Below are positions 36,357 through 45,754 of a DNA stretch of 64,000 nucleotides, one piece after another. Source of the DNA: Leptospira sp. WS58.C1. GTDB taxonomy: Bacteria > Spirochaetota > Leptospiria > Leptospirales > Leptospiraceae. Within the stretch, counting starts at the first letter, position 1; every line of letters starts with the position of its first letter. The notes under the pieces were generated by a model. The model did no database searches. It was not told the origin of the DNA and worked only from the letters and a program-made list of their open reading frames with translations. The stretch is from NCBI RefSeq assembly GCF_040833995.1, contig NZ_CP162137.1, forward strand, positions 3,394,001-3,458,000, written 5' to 3'. The position numbers were made by a program, and so were the translations under genes.

Positions 36357-37520
36357 TTACAACTCCAGTGGATTCTTAAATTCCTTTTTCGGTTTAATAG
36401 GAGAACAAAGCCCGCGGATACGATTCCATTCTTTATTCGAAATCCCTAATTTTCCTTTTGGATAGTCGGGATGAGAGATTATATTTTTCACATATTCTAT
36501 TCTCTCTTGAGTAGCAGGATGAGAACTTAAAAAATCCGGGACATTGACAGTGTCTTTTTCTTCTTCCCCTTCTACTGGGACTTCGTATTCTTCCTGGATC
36601 CTTTTAAAAAAATTCAAAAAACCTTCTCCGGTTAGATTCGATTTTTTTAATTTTTCCAATGCGATCTCATCCGCTTCGGATTCGTATTCTCTGGAGAATT
36701 TTTGGTCGTATATAGTTACGCTTAAGACTTCGTAAAGAGAGTCCATATTTTCCAACATGTCCACTCCCTCAAATCCGGAACCGATACCTAAGGACAATAA
36801 TACTACATTCCCCGCAGAGCGGATCTGCCTTCGGACTCCGTGCCTTTTGTGAATATGGGCCATTTCATGGGCCAATACTCCTGCGAGTTCTTCCGGAGTT
36901 TCCGTCTTTTTTAAAAGTTCCGTAAAAACCACTATGGTCCCACCCGGCATAGCAAATGCGTTAAACACATCGTCATCGATCACTATAATATCGTAATCAA
37001 AGGGATCGTCCTCATCCTTCAGCTTTTTGCCGATCTTCGTCATGGTAGATTTTAAACTTGGAGAAGAACATTCTGAAAAATAATCCCGGACCCATCCTGA
37101 CATTACTTGTGATTGTTTTTTATCGTAACTGGTCGGGACAAAAAAATATGCGTAAGAAAGCCCCGTATTATAAACTGAAAAAGCCAATATTGCGGTAAGT
37201 ATTAAGGCTCCGATCTTAACACCAAAATTGGCATTCTGCCAAAGATCTAAAAAAGGTAACTTTCTCAGGGACTTTCTTCCCAAAAGAATCGAGGCATAAC
37301 TTTCTTTCGAATAAAATACGATTATAAAACTATGAGTTGGATTTTCCGGATTTCGGATCTCTAATCTAAATTCCCGACCGACGGGATCTAAGTTTAGAAT
37401 ATCGGAATATTGGAAACTAACGGTTTTCTGATCCGAGAGAAAGATTATCTTGTCTTCCTCCGAGACCAGATTCCCCTGAAAAGGGACAGCCGTTTTTCCG
37501 TCGTATAGTTTATCTTTCAT
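36357..37520 (-). CDS. M48-family zinc metallopeptidase, membrane-anchored
   Basis: This 387-residue protein has an N-terminal cytoplasmic part of about 100 residues with a PH-like beta region, one transmembrane helix at about 102-128, then an M48 peptidase domain with HExxH at His218-Glu219-His222 (LAHEMAHIHKRH) and the downstream glutamate in REYESEADEIALEKL. The domain faces the periplasm. M48 members such as HtpX, BepA and LoiP handle envelope protein quality. The HxxEH pair and third ligand are complete. It follows the DUF898 gene, with 21 bases between. Confidence 0.86.
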   Translation of the reverse strand: MKDKLYDGKTAVPFQGNLVSEEDKIIFLSDQKTVSFQYSDILNLDPVGREFRLEIRNPENPTHSFIIVFYSKESYASILLGRKSLRKLPFLDLWQNANFGVKIGALILTAILAFSVYNTGLSYAYFFVPTSYDKKQSQVMSGWVRDYFSECSSPSLKSTMTKIGKKLKDEDDPFDYDIIVIDDDVFNAFAMPGGTIVVFTELLKKTETPEELAGVLAHEMAHIHKRHGVRRQIRSAGNVVLLSLGIGSGFEGVDMLENMDSLYEVLSVTIYDQKFSREYESEADEIALEKLKKSNLTGEGFLNFFKRIQEEYEVPVEGEEEKDTVNVPDFLSSHPATQERIEYVKNIISHPDYPKGKLGISNKEWNRIRGLCSPIKPKKEFKNPLEL

Positions 37521-37541
37521 GTGTATTTTCTCGGATTAGTA

Positions 37542-38498
37542 TTAGTCGAAGATATCCGCTAATGCTTCCAGAGAACTTTCAAATCCTTCTGCCAATGCGG
37601 AAGCTCCCTTGTCATATTCAGGCTGGATCTGGCTAAGATCCGGTTCCACTTCCAGAGAGATCGCGTCATAAAATAGTTTGTACCAAATCACTGCAATCCA
37701 AGGAAATGCCAAACCTAAAGAGAACAAGATCGCCAAATAGGAAAGGATGGTATAAACCAGTATATCTTCTCCCTTTAAATTGGACTTGAATCTGATCCCG
37801 TTTACCGTGGTGTGATTCCAAAAATAGTTATAAACGTTTGCCTGCCACCAAAAAGTGTAAAATCCTAATGTCGGCAAAAGAAGAAGGAAACCTTTTATAT
37901 GGATCCAAAATAAAGATCCCCCCTTACCGTCAAATTTGAACCCTGCGTTCCCGTAATACGTATTTTCTATCTGGAACCTTTTCAGACGTATCGTGAACCA
38001 GGGAGAATAAAATCCGAATGTGATAATCGTAAGCGGAAGGCCGATTAGGAAAATTTTAACAAGTTCCAGTACTCTTCCCGCGAAATGAAATCGGATATTA
38101 TTGTAAGACGTCCTACTTAAATGAAATCTCAATCTTCCTACGAAAATAAAAGGTCCTAATATATATAAAAGAAGGAAGATCGGGATCAAGTTGGAGAGAG
38201 GTTCAAATTCCGGAGAAAAGACCCACCATTGTAACGGAAATTTGATCGCACAGAATAGGATAATTGCGATCGGAGCCGCTTTTAAGAATCCTAAAAATCT
38301 TTCCAGACCGGTGGCGTGAAAATCAAACCTTTGTCCCAAAAAAACGGTATGTTGTCTTAAGTATTTTTCGACCCTTACCCTTGCCCAAAATGAATAAATC
38401 CCTAAAGTACTGATGGTAGCTAAAGCATTAAAAAGATATAATTTAAGCAATTCCCATCCGGTCCCATCAAACTTGGCCCGGGTCGTTGAATTTTCCAT
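37542..38498 (-). CDS. DUF898 (YjgN-like) membrane protein
   Basis: This 318-residue protein has the DUF898 pattern FNALATISTLGIYSFWARVRVEKYLRQHT and a second copy GFLLLLPTLGFYTFWWQANVYNYF, so an internal duplication is visible. About eight membrane helices are predicted. The C-terminal 30 residues are acidic. YjgN-type proteins have no known function. The M48 peptidase gene starts 21 bases after this stop, and they are likely co-transcribed. Confidence 0.85.
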   Translation of the reverse strand: MENSTTRAKFDGTGWELLKLYLFNALATISTLGIYSFWARVRVEKYLRQHTVFLGQRFDFHATGLERFLGFLKAAPIAIILFCAIKFPLQWWVFSPEFEPLSNLIPIFLLLYILGPFIFVGRLRFHLSRTSYNNIRFHFAGRVLELVKIFLIGLPLTIITFGFYSPWFTIRLKRFQIENTYYGNAGFKFDGKGGSLFWIHIKGFLLLLPTLGFYTFWWQANVYNYFWNHTTVNGIRFKSNLKGEDILVYTILSYLAILFSLGLAFPWIAVIWYKLFYDAISLEVEPDLSQIQPEYDKGASALAEGFESSLEALADIFD

Positions 38499-38646
38499 TT
38501 CATTCTCCTGAAAGATTCCCTATTCGTAAATCAAGGATTACGCAAAAGTTTACAAACAGAGGGTCAGATTAGATCTCCGTTTCCCGTCTGCAAGAAACAA
38601 ATTTCCAACCGATTTCCTTTTACATTGGAATAGGATCTATTTTATA

Positions 38647-39258
38647 CTACCCGGAACGTTTCCAACCCAGTCGTTCCAAGACTTTTTTTATATCTTCCCA
38701 AACGTCTCTTTTTAAGGGACTATTCTCTCCACCATTGCGGATTACGTAACTTGGATGGTAAGTTGGCATGACAGGGATCCCGTGAAAGTCTCCCCAATTT
38801 CCCCTAAGTTTCGTGATCCCTTCTTTTGTTCTCAAAATAAATCTAGTAGAGGGATTTCCTAAGGTAATGATCACTTTAGGTTGTATGATCGAAATTTGCC
38901 TTAGTAAAAAAGGAGAACATGCGATCACCTCATCTTCTTCGGGGGGTCTGTCCTTTTCAAATTTTAGATCTACTGTAGGTCTACATTTTGTGATGTTCGC
39001 GATGTAGACGCTGTCTCTAGAAACTCCCATCCCTCTTTCAATAATCCTAGTTAATAATTCTCCCGCTTTTCCTACGAAGGGCCTGCCTGTCAGGTCCTCT
39101 TGTTTCCCTGGACCTTCTCCTATGAACATAACTTCCGCATTCGGATTACCTTCTCCGAACACGGTTTGAGTCCGAGTCTTACTCAATTTGCATCGAACAC
39201 AAGGAGCCACTTCTCTTGCGATGATCTCCAACTCTTGTTCTTTCGAAGTTTCACTCAT
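38647..39258 (-). CDS. Family 4 uracil-DNA glycosylase (Fe-S)
   Basis: From the ATG at 39258 the protein is 203 residues; longer frames run into basic, methionine-rich non-domain sequence that is the antisense of the CDF gene's His-rich start. Four cysteines for a 4Fe-4S cluster are Cys20, Cys23 (CVRC), Cys92 (KCR) and Cys114. Motif A is GEGPGKQED (about 48-56) and motif B is the YHPSYV near 167. This type removes uracil from DNA in bacteria without or along with Ung. It stands divergent from the CDF exporter. Confidence 0.93.
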   Translation of the reverse strand: MSETSKEQELEIIAREVAPCVRCKLSKTRTQTVFGEGNPNAEVMFIGEGPGKQEDLTGRPFVGKAGELLTRIIERGMGVSRDSVYIANITKCRPTVDLKFEKDRPPEEDEVIACSPFLLRQISIIQPKVIITLGNPSTRFILRTKEGITKLRGNWGDFHGIPVMPTYHPSYVIRNGGENSPLKRDVWEDIKKVLERLGWKRSG

Positions 39259-39351
39259 ACCTACCCTTATCGATAAAGAGAACCTATTATCCTGCAACCA
39301 ATTTCTAAAAAAGTGACTGGAAGATTTCGAACCGTTCTTTATCTTAGATCC

Positions 39352-40293
39352 ATGCACGAACATCATCATCATTCTCACGATGATCATCATGAACATTCTC
39401 ACTCTCATTCGGGCGATCCGCATTCGACTTCTATGCCTGAAAACTCCCGTGCATTCTTATTCGCGTTCCTTTTGAACTTCGGATTTGCCGGGATCGAATT
39501 TGTAGGCGGTTATTTTTTCGATAGTTTGGCCATTCTTTCGGATTCACTCCATGATCTGGGAGATAGCGGATTTTTAGCTCTTGCTTGGATCTTTCAAAAG
39601 ATCGCAGCAAAACCAAGGACCCAAACGTTCACATTCGGGTTCCGAAGACTTAGTCTTTCCGCCGCATTAGTAAATTCTTTTGTTCTATTCTTAGGATCTT
39701 TCGGGATCTTATTCTTTGCTATTTCCAAATTGAAAGAACCAGGTTCACCAAACGGCTGGGGAATGTTAGGACTTTCCGTATTAGGTGTGATCGTAAACGG
39801 AGCTGCGTTATTCAAATTAAAAAACAGCTCCGGTCTAAATGCAAAGACTGCATTCCTTCATCTTTTAGAAGATGTGTTAGGATGGGTCGCGGTATTCTTC
39901 GGAAGTATCGCTTTATTGTTATTCAAATGGTCTTGGGTGGATCCTGTCTTATCCATAGCAATCTCTCTTTGGGTCGGCATCCAATCATTCCGCAATCTTA
40001 GAAAGATACTTCTTTTACATCTGCAATCTTCTCCGGAAGGGATCGATACCAAAGAATTAGAAAATCGGATCTTGAAATTAAAGGGGGTTCGCTCAGTTCA
40101 TGATCTTCATCTTTGGTCTATGGATGGAGACTATCATGTTCTTACACTTCATGTCGGCGTTCAGGAAACTTCCATCGCGCAAGCTCAGAAATTAAAGGAG
40201 AAGATCCGTAATATCACTAAAGAATTCCATATCCCTCATGCAACTGTGGAATTAGAACCTGCAGGTGCGGAATGTCCGTATCAGGAATGCTGA
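39352..40293 (+). CDS. Cation diffusion facilitator (CzcD/ZnT-like) exporter
   Basis: From the ATG at 39352 it has 313 residues. The first about 30 residues are His/Asp-rich (HEHHHHSHDDHHEHSHSH), a metal-binding tail. Six helices follow, with the transport-site pattern FLLNFGFAGIEFVGGYFFDSLAILSDSLHDLGDSG and the second one LLEDVLGWVAV. A cytoplasmic domain (about 225-313) completes it. It likely exports Zn, Co or Cd. The stop codon is back-to-back with that of the convergent MCP gene, TGA|TCA at 40291-40296. Confidence 0.9.
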   Translation: MHEHHHHSHDDHHEHSHSHSGDPHSTSMPENSRAFLFAFLLNFGFAGIEFVGGYFFDSLAILSDSLHDLGDSGFLALAWIFQKIAAKPRTQTFTFGFRRLSLSAALVNSFVLFLGSFGILFFAISKLKEPGSPNGWGMLGLSVLGVIVNGAALFKLKNSSGLNAKTAFLHLLEDVLGWVAVFFGSIALLLFKWSWVDPVLSIAISLWVGIQSFRNLRKILLLHLQSSPEGIDTKELENRILKLKGVRSVHDLHLWSMDGDYHVLTLHVGVQETSIAQAQKLKEKIRNITKEFHIPHATVELEPAGAECPYQEC

Positions 40294-42255
40294 TCAGTGG
40301 ATCCTGAAGGAATCCACTAATTCCCTAAGTCGGTTCGTCTTCGAATTCATTTCCGAAGTGCGGGCTTTTAATGATTTTGTGGATCCGTTCGATTCCTCGA
40401 TCGACTCATTGATCTGATATACTTTAGAAGCAATCTCTTGCAACGCATTCTTTTGTTCAATCGTACTTGCGCTGATGGACAAAGATCTTTCCTTTATAGT
40501 AGTAATAGAAGCTTCCAATTTTTCCTTTATTTTCATTTCCTCCGGAAGAAGTAGAGTCATTTCGTTTAACCCATCAAAAATAGAATCCACTCCGGAGGTG
40601 ATCAATCTCCAAGAATTTACTGAGGCATCTACTGCAGACTTACCGGCTTGGGCTTCTTCCGAATTATTAACTACTATTTTGCGTATTTCTAATATACTCT
40701 GCGAAGTCTGTTCGGCTAACTTAGTAATTTCGGAAGCCACCACTGCAAATCCTCTTCCTGCCTCTCCGGCCCTTGCAGATTCAATGGACGCGTTGATTGC
40801 GAGCAATTCCACTTTTTCGGCGATTTCATTAATGATATCCACAATTTTACCGATTTTGTCCGAACTTTTAGAAATACCATCGATAGTCTTCACAAGAGAC
40901 CCTAGATTCGTTTCGCTTTCATTCGCTACTTGTTTCATTCTTTCCATTGAAGTTTTTACTACTTGGATCCCATTAGAGATCCTCTCTATTAGAATCGAGA
41001 GTTCCCCGGCTTTTTCCGTTAGAAAAGATAAACTTTCAATCTCTGCCTCAACGGTATTGGTAACAAATTCGGAGGAAGATGCAATTTCTTCCGTTGTCGC
41101 AGTCAACTCCTGAATAGAAGAAAAATTATTGCTCGAAGTCTTTTCTAATGTATCCGAAACGGAGACGTTCAAATCGGCTATCTCTTTTAATCCTTCTGTC
41201 ACTTGAATTACGTCCGCCAAAACCAAACGAATTCTTTCGACGAACGTATTAAAACCGACCGCTATCTCCCCGAATTCCGCACCGGCATTCTCATCCAATC
41301 GTTTCGTAAGATCCCCTTTTCCTACGGCAATTCCTTCCATCCTTTTAACGACATTCCCGAATTGGGAAGATAATTTAAACAATGTAATCGCGATACCAAC
41401 GACAGGAATCGTTAACAAAACAAAAATGAACCCCAGAATCGAATAATTACGAATTTTTAAACTGCTTATCCTATTTATTAAACCTTGTTCAAGAGAATCA
41501 GAAGATGCTTGATACAGATCTTCTGTATATTTCGAAATATTTAACAATTCTTCGGATAATTGCTTCCGATAATCTTCTGTTCCATTTACATTCGATATTA
41601 GATTATTTAAATTTATCAGACCGGATTTAAACCTGGAATATGGAGTAAGTAATCGATTATTATAATCAGAATTAGTTTCGAGAATCACTGAGATGCCTCG
41701 GTCCATTCCAGAAATCGTTTCTGTTAACACTCCGGATTTGGAAATTAGCCTTACTTGGAAACTTTCGAAATTTCCCCCCCGCTCTTGATTCATACGATTT
41801 ATCTCTTCCAATAATTTATAGAGTATAGGTATACGTATGAGTACGATATCCATCAGATAGTACGTATCCAAGTCAGGATCTAAAATGAGATTTGAAACAT
41901 CTCCGATTCTGTTATTCAATTCTAAAAGTTTATTGATTTCCCTTTCAGATAATTCGGGAGATTTTTGATTAGGGGTTTCCTTTTTGAATAATTCCAAAGT
42001 GGGAGAAAGTTCTATTATTAATTTTGAATTTCTGAATTCGTGATCGAAAGTTTTCATCTTTGTAGACCAATCCGTTTTTTGATCCTTCCATAGGTGCATA
42101 ACTCTTCTTAATAAATGAACACCGGATAATTCCTTTTCAGCGAACTCGATTCGTATATTTTGTTCCGAGACTAAAAAATAGATTATGAATGGGTAAGGTA
42201 ATGAAAGAAATACGGATAAAAATAAAATCCTCTGCCAAATTTTCCAATTTTTCAT
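40294..42255 (-). CDS. Methyl-accepting chemotaxis protein
   Basis: This 653-residue protein has an N-terminal helix (about 8-28), a periplasmic sensing region (about 30-270), a second helix (about 272-295), a HAMP domain (about 295-350) and the signalling hairpin with [32 protein letters not shown] near 480-510. The output end is typical of long cytosolic MCPs. It should pair with CheA and CheW made elsewhere. The ligand is unknown. An inverted repeat is found in its upstream region. Confidence 0.93.
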   Translation of the reverse strand: MKNWKIWQRILFLSVFLSLPYPFIIYFLVSEQNIRIEFAEKELSGVHLLRRVMHLWKDQKTDWSTKMKTFDHEFRNSKLIIELSPTLELFKKETPNQKSPELSEREINKLLELNNRIGDVSNLILDPDLDTYYLMDIVLIRIPILYKLLEEINRMNQERGGNFESFQVRLISKSGVLTETISGMDRGISVILETNSDYNNRLLTPYSRFKSGLINLNNLISNVNGTEDYRKQLSEELLNISKYTEDLYQASSDSLEQGLINRISSLKIRNYSILGFIFVLLTIPVVGIAITLFKLSSQFGNVVKRMEGIAVGKGDLTKRLDENAGAEFGEIAVGFNTFVERIRLVLADVIQVTEGLKEIADLNVSVSDTLEKTSSNNFSSIQELTATTEEIASSSEFVTNTVEAEIESLSFLTEKAGELSILIERISNGIQVVKTSMERMKQVANESETNLGSLVKTIDGISKSSDKIGKIVDIINEIAEKVELLAINASIESARAGEAGRGFAVVASEITKLAEQTSQSILEIRKIVVNNSEEAQAGKSAVDASVNSWRLITSGVDSIFDGLNEMTLLLPEEMKIKEKLEASITTIKERSLSISASTIEQKNALQEIASKVYQINESIEESNGSTKSLKARTSEMNSKTNRLRELVDSFRIH

Positions 42256-42334
42256 TTTTCTCTACCGGTTAACGTTCCTAACGCTTTTGGATTGATTTTG
42301 ACGAGACAAAAGGAGTAAATTAACAAACACAGAG

Positions 42335-42350
42335 GTTGAAAATTATCAAC
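42335..42350. promoter_or_regulatory. Inverted repeat in the MCP/small-protein divergent region
   Basis: GTTGA (42335-42339) and TCAAC (42346-42350) are separated by six bases. The 300-base gap 42256-42555 otherwise shows only A/T-rich sequence with promoter-like TTGACA at about 42519. Its role as an operator is a guess. Confidence 0.35.
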
Positions 42351-42555
42351 ATTCGATATAGGCCTACGGGGACAGTATCTCTCCTTTGGTGGATTTTTCG
42401 CTGGGACTTATGTTATTGCGGTTATTATTCAGGCTTATTTTGGACATAATTGGTTTTCTTTTTCATTCGAATATTCCTGAACATGTTTCAATTCCATACT
42501 CCTGAACAAACCTTCTATACTTGACAGGGCGGAAACGACCCGGATTTTGGTTGGT

Positions 42556-42705
42556 ATGAACCAAAAAACAGCTAAACTTCTCAAAAAATACGCGGAAGCA
42601 AAAGGTATTAACGAGAAACAGATCAAACGTGAGTGGCTGGTATTAAACGAATTTCAGAAGGACCAAAAAAAACAGGAAATCCTGAAAGAACTGGTTAAAA
42701 AGTAA
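42556..42705 (+). CDS. Small lysine-rich helical protein, 49 residues
   Basis: An ATG at 42556 opens a frame of 49 residues ending at TAA 42703-42705: MNQKTAKLLKKYAEAKGINE is the first 20. The chain is strongly charged (about 15 Lys/Arg) and helical. A TTGACA box stands about 35 bases upstream and a terminator follows. No Shine-Dalgarno is obvious. It may be a small DNA- or RNA-binding or ribosome-associated protein; the family is not recognised. Codon usage is normal for the window, which supports it being real. Confidence 0.6.
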   Translation: MNQKTAKLLKKYAEAKGINEKQIKREWLVLNEFQKDQKKQEILKELVKK

Positions 42706-42756
42706 TCCGCTACTGAGCCTTCTTAAGACCGGATTCACAAAGTCGGTCCATGTATT

Positions 42757-42791
42757 CCCGGATCGGTTCTCCGAAACCGGGCTTTCATTTT
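42757..42791 (+). terminator. Terminator after the 49-residue protein
   Basis: CCCGG (42757-42761) pairs with CCGGG (42777-42781), followed by CTTTCATTTT. A further hairpin, GACCG with CGGTC, lies just upstream (42727-42748). Confidence 0.6.
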
Positions 42792-42820
42792 CCAGAACCA
42801 ACCACTCATCCAACATCTAA

Positions 42821-43198
42821 ATGGAAGAAATAGAACTTACCAAAGAATTTCGTTTCGATGCCGCACATTTCCTTCCGAATGTTCCGGAAGGTCATAAGTG
42901 CAGAAGGATGCACGGACATAGTTTTCGATTCAAATTACATCTGAAAGGTAGGGTAGACGAAAAAACAGGTTGGTTGATGGACTTCGCAGAAGTTAGTAAG
43001 GTTGTTAAACCGCTTCTCGAAAACTATCTAGATCATTATCTTTTGAATGAGATCGAAGGTCTAGAAAATCCTACCAGCGAAAATATCAGCATTTGGTTGT
43101 GGAAAAAACTTAGACCTGAGCTTCCTCTTTTATACAAGATCACTTTAAACGAAACTTGTACTAGCGCATGTGTTTATAACGGACCTTCCGAGAAATAA
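42821..43198 (+). CDS. queD: 6-carboxy-5,6,7,8-tetrahydropterin synthase
   Basis: This 125-residue enzyme makes the second intermediate of the queuosine pathway from dihydroneopterin triphosphate. Zinc ligands are His16 (DAAHF), His31 and His33 (RMHGH), and the catalytic Cys27 is in GHKCRRMHGH. The family's DFAEV, DHYLLN and NPTSENISIW follow. It starts 3 bases before queC's neighbour interval, so queD and queC form an operon. No preQ1 riboswitch is seen. Confidence 0.93.
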   Translation: MEEIELTKEFRFDAAHFLPNVPEGHKCRRMHGHSFRFKLHLKGRVDEKTGWLMDFAEVSKVVKPLLENYLDHYLLNEIEGLENPTSENISIWLWKKLRPELPLLYKITLNETCTSACVYNGPSEK

Positions 43199-43201
43199 AA
43201 G

Positions 43202-43909
43202 ATGAGTCCTTCTGCTAAGTCGAACAGCGTTCGAACGAAATCTCATTCTAAAGATCCAAAGGCAGTCGTTCTTTTCTCAGGCGGTTTGGATTCCACTACT
43301 TGTTTGTTCCAAGCAATCCAAGACGGTTATTCTCCTATAGCTCTTTCCTTCGACTATAATCAAAAACACAAACAAGAACTGAAATCGGCCAAAAAGATCG
43401 CAAAACTTTTAGATATACCTCATCTGATCCAAAAATTGAATCCTGAATTTTTCCAAGGTTCTTCCCTTACTGAAAAGAAGATCAAGGTACCTAAAAATTC
43501 TTTGGGGCATTCTGAGATCCCAAACACTTACGTTCCAGGAAGAAATATTTTATTTTTATCTTTCGGAGTCTCTCTGGCAGAAGGTATCGGAGCCAAGAGA
43601 CTCTATATTGGCGTGAATGCATTGGATTATTCCGGTTATCCGGATTGCAGACCTGAATTTATCAAAGTTTATTCTGATGCAATCCGTCTCGGGACCAAAA
43701 CAGGAGCGGAAGGTCATCCTCTTGAGATCTGCACACCTTTGCAGTTCCTGGATAAAAAAGAGATCGTGTTATTAGGCTCTAAATTAGGCGTTCCGTTTGC
43801 CATGACTCATTCTTGCTACGATCCCGTCGGAGGCAAACCTTGCGGAAAATGCGACTCCTGCCTGCTTCGAAAAAAGGGTTTTCAGGAAGCAGGCGTCCCA
43901 GAAAAGTGA
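43202..43909 (+). CDS. queC: 7-cyano-7-deazaguanine synthase
   Basis: This 235-residue enzyme uses ATP to convert 7-carboxy-7-deazaguanine to preQ0 in queuosine synthesis. The PP-loop is LFSGGLDSTTCLFQA. The four zinc cysteines at the C-terminus are in CYDPVGGKPCGKCDSC. The N-terminal 20 residues are basic and beyond the usual start. It follows queD by 3 bases. The later enzymes of the pathway are not in the window. Confidence 0.95.
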   Translation: MSPSAKSNSVRTKSHSKDPKAVVLFSGGLDSTTCLFQAIQDGYSPIALSFDYNQKHKQELKSAKKIAKLLDIPHLIQKLNPEFFQGSSLTEKKIKVPKNSLGHSEIPNTYVPGRNILFLSFGVSLAEGIGAKRLYIGVNALDYSGYPDCRPEFIKVYSDAIRLGTKTGAEGHPLEICTPLQFLDKKEIVLLGSKLGVPFAMTHSCYDPVGGKPCGKCDSCLLRKKGFQEAGVPEK

Positions 43910-43973
43910 ACGAACAGAATTTAAGGCATCGGTTTTGAGGATTTTTTCCCGCCGCCGTCCATAGGAAGCTAAT

Positions 43974-44255
43974 ATGGAACAGTTCGTAAGCTACCTGACG
44001 ATATTTTTAATCGCAGTGTTCGTAGGAATCGAGGTCATCAACCGTATTCCTCCTTTATTACATACCCCTCTTATGTCAGGCTCTAATGCCATTTCGGGGA
44101 TCACGATCATCGGGGCGATCCTAACTCTTCATACTACCAATCATTGGATCATTCAAGTATTAGGATTTCTAGCAATTGTTGCGGCAACCGTCAACGTGAT
44201 CGGAGGGTTCGTAGTAACTCACCGTATGTTGGGAATGTTCAAGAAAAAGGATTAA
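43974..44255 (+). CDS. NAD(P) transhydrogenase alpha subunit, membrane part (PntA2)
   Basis: This 93-residue protein has three helices and matches the C-terminal membrane part of PntA (dII), with FVGIEVINRIPPLLHTPLMSGSNAISGI and FVVTHRMLGMFKKKD. In many bacteria PntA is split into a soluble alpha1 and this alpha2. A ribosome site AGGAAG precedes it. pntB begins 7 bases later. The soluble alpha1 (NAD-binding, dI) gene is not upstream here. Confidence 0.93.
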   Translation: MEQFVSYLTIFLIAVFVGIEVINRIPPLLHTPLMSGSNAISGITIIGAILTLHTTNHWIIQVLGFLAIVAATVNVIGGFVVTHRMLGMFKKKD

Positions 44256-44262
44256 ACCATAA

Positions 44263-45672
44263 ATGGAAAAAGCGTATATCAACCTCATTTATCTTATCTC
44301 CAGTATCCTTTTTATCGTTGGATTAAAGTTACTTTCTCACCCTAAAACTGCGGTGAGAGGAAATTTTACCGGAGCATTCGGAATGTTCCTAGCGGTTGTG
44401 GGAGTATTCTTCGAATATGGAACCATCAACCAAAGTGATATCATCATTATCGGTGCGGCGATCCTAGTCGGGACCACAATCGGAACTTTTATCGCTCTTA
44501 AAGTAGAAATGACAGGAATGCCTCAGCTTGTGGCCCTTCTAAACGGACTTGGAGGACTCGCTTCCTTCTTAGTCGGTGGAAACTCCTTGATGGAGATCCT
44601 ACAACCAGGTCATGATACAAAACAACTTGCTGATTTCCAGTTCACAATCTCCACTGCGGCAACCGGTATTATCGGAGCCGTAACTCTTACAGGAAGTTTG
44701 ATCGCATTCGGAAAACTGCAAGGTTTGATCTCCGAGAAAGCCGTTCGCTACTTCGGAGACCAGATCGTTAAAGTTCTATTTTTGATCGGTGCGCTTTACT
44801 TAGGTTATTTGAACGTAACCGAGCCTACTAAGATCGAGTGGTACTGGTACATCGTATTAGTCGCTTCCGTCCTCGGAGTTCTGTTAGTAATTCCGATCGG
44901 TGGAGCGGATATGCCGGTGGTAATCGCTCTTCTGAACTCTTATTCGGGACTTGCTGCTTCCGCTACAGGATTCGTTTTAGGAAACAACGTACTCATCATC
45001 TCCGGATCTCTTGTTGGAGCTTCCGGGATCCTTCTTACTCAAATTATGTGTAAGGCGATGAACCGTTCCCTTCCAAACGTTCTTTTCGGAGGAATTGGAG
45101 CAGCGACGTCTTCCGCGGATTCCGGGGACATCTACGCCGGAAAAACAAAATCTACTTCCGCAGAAGAAGTGGCTATGTTACTGGATATGGCTCAAAGAGT
45201 GGTGATCGTTCCCGGTTACGGAATGGCGGTTGCCCAAGCACAACACGCAGTTCGCGAACTTTACAACCAACTTACAGATAAAGGGATCGAAGTTGAATTT
45301 GCAATCCATCCGGTTGCTGGAAGGATGCCTGGTCACATGAACGTTCTATTGGCGGAAGCTGATATTCCTTACGACAAAATGAAGGAAATGGACGAGATCA
45401 ATCCTACTTTCAACACTGTGGACGTAGTTATCATTAACGGTGCAAACGACGTCGTGAATCCTCTGGCAAAAACGGATCCAGGTTCTCCAATCGCTGGAAT
45501 GCCGATCCTAGACGTGGACAAAGCAAAAACCATTATCGTGATCAAACGTTCCTTGAGCCCGGGATTTGCAGGGGTTCCTAACCCGCTTTTCATCCAAGAA
45601 AACTGTCTCATGTATTTCCAAGATGGTAAAAAAGCCACCCAAGAGATCGTGACTGCACTCAAGGATACCTAA
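44263..45672 (+). CDS. pntB: NAD(P) transhydrogenase subunit beta
   Basis: This 469-residue protein has a membrane domain of about nine helices (1-270) and a soluble NADP-binding domain (dIII) at about 290-469, with the GYGMAVAQAQHAVREL motif, AIHPVAGRMPGHMNVLLAEA and the final VDVVIINGANDVVNP. It couples hydride transfer from NADH to NADP with proton movement. A very strong terminator follows. Confidence 0.96.
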   Translation: MEKAYINLIYLISSILFIVGLKLLSHPKTAVRGNFTGAFGMFLAVVGVFFEYGTINQSDIIIIGAAILVGTTIGTFIALKVEMTGMPQLVALLNGLGGLASFLVGGNSLMEILQPGHDTKQLADFQFTISTAATGIIGAVTLTGSLIAFGKLQGLISEKAVRYFGDQIVKVLFLIGALYLGYLNVTEPTKIEWYWYIVLVASVLGVLLVIPIGGADMPVVIALLNSYSGLAASATGFVLGNNVLIISGSLVGASGILLTQIMCKAMNRSLPNVLFGGIGAATSSADSGDIYAGKTKSTSAEEVAMLLDMAQRVVIVPGYGMAVAQAQHAVRELYNQLTDKGIEVEFAIHPVAGRMPGHMNVLLAEADIPYDKMKEMDEINPTFNTVDVVIINGANDVVNPLAKTDPGSPIAGMPILDVDKAKTIIVIKRSLSPGFAGVPNPLFIQENCLMYFQDGKKATQEIVTALKDT

Positions 45673-45713
45673 GAAGGTTTTTCCGAAAAATATCGGAAAT
45701 GATCCTTGCAAAA

Positions 45714-45738
45714 GGGAGGCTATGGCCTCCCTTTTTTT
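45714..45738 (+). terminator. Strong terminator of pntB
   Basis: GGGAGGC (45714-45720) pairs with GCCTCCC (45725-45731) around TATG, then TTTTTTT. It ends the transhydrogenase transcript. Confidence 0.95.
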
Positions 45739-45754
45739 ATGTAGGAGCATTCCG

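Noticed and set aside
39259..39423. N-terminal extension of the uracil-DNA glycosylase, methionine-rich
   Set aside because: It is the antisense of the His-rich start of the CDF gene and has no ribosome site.
42435..42626. Minus-strand frame of 63 residues opposite the small plus-strand gene
   Set aside because: Low-complexity hydrophobic composition with no family pattern, and it overlaps the better-supported 49-residue gene.
42706..42820. Possible preQ1 riboswitch before queD
   Set aside because: The hairpins are a terminator of the small gene, and no preQ1 aptamer consensus (CTAGC and A-rich tail) is seen.
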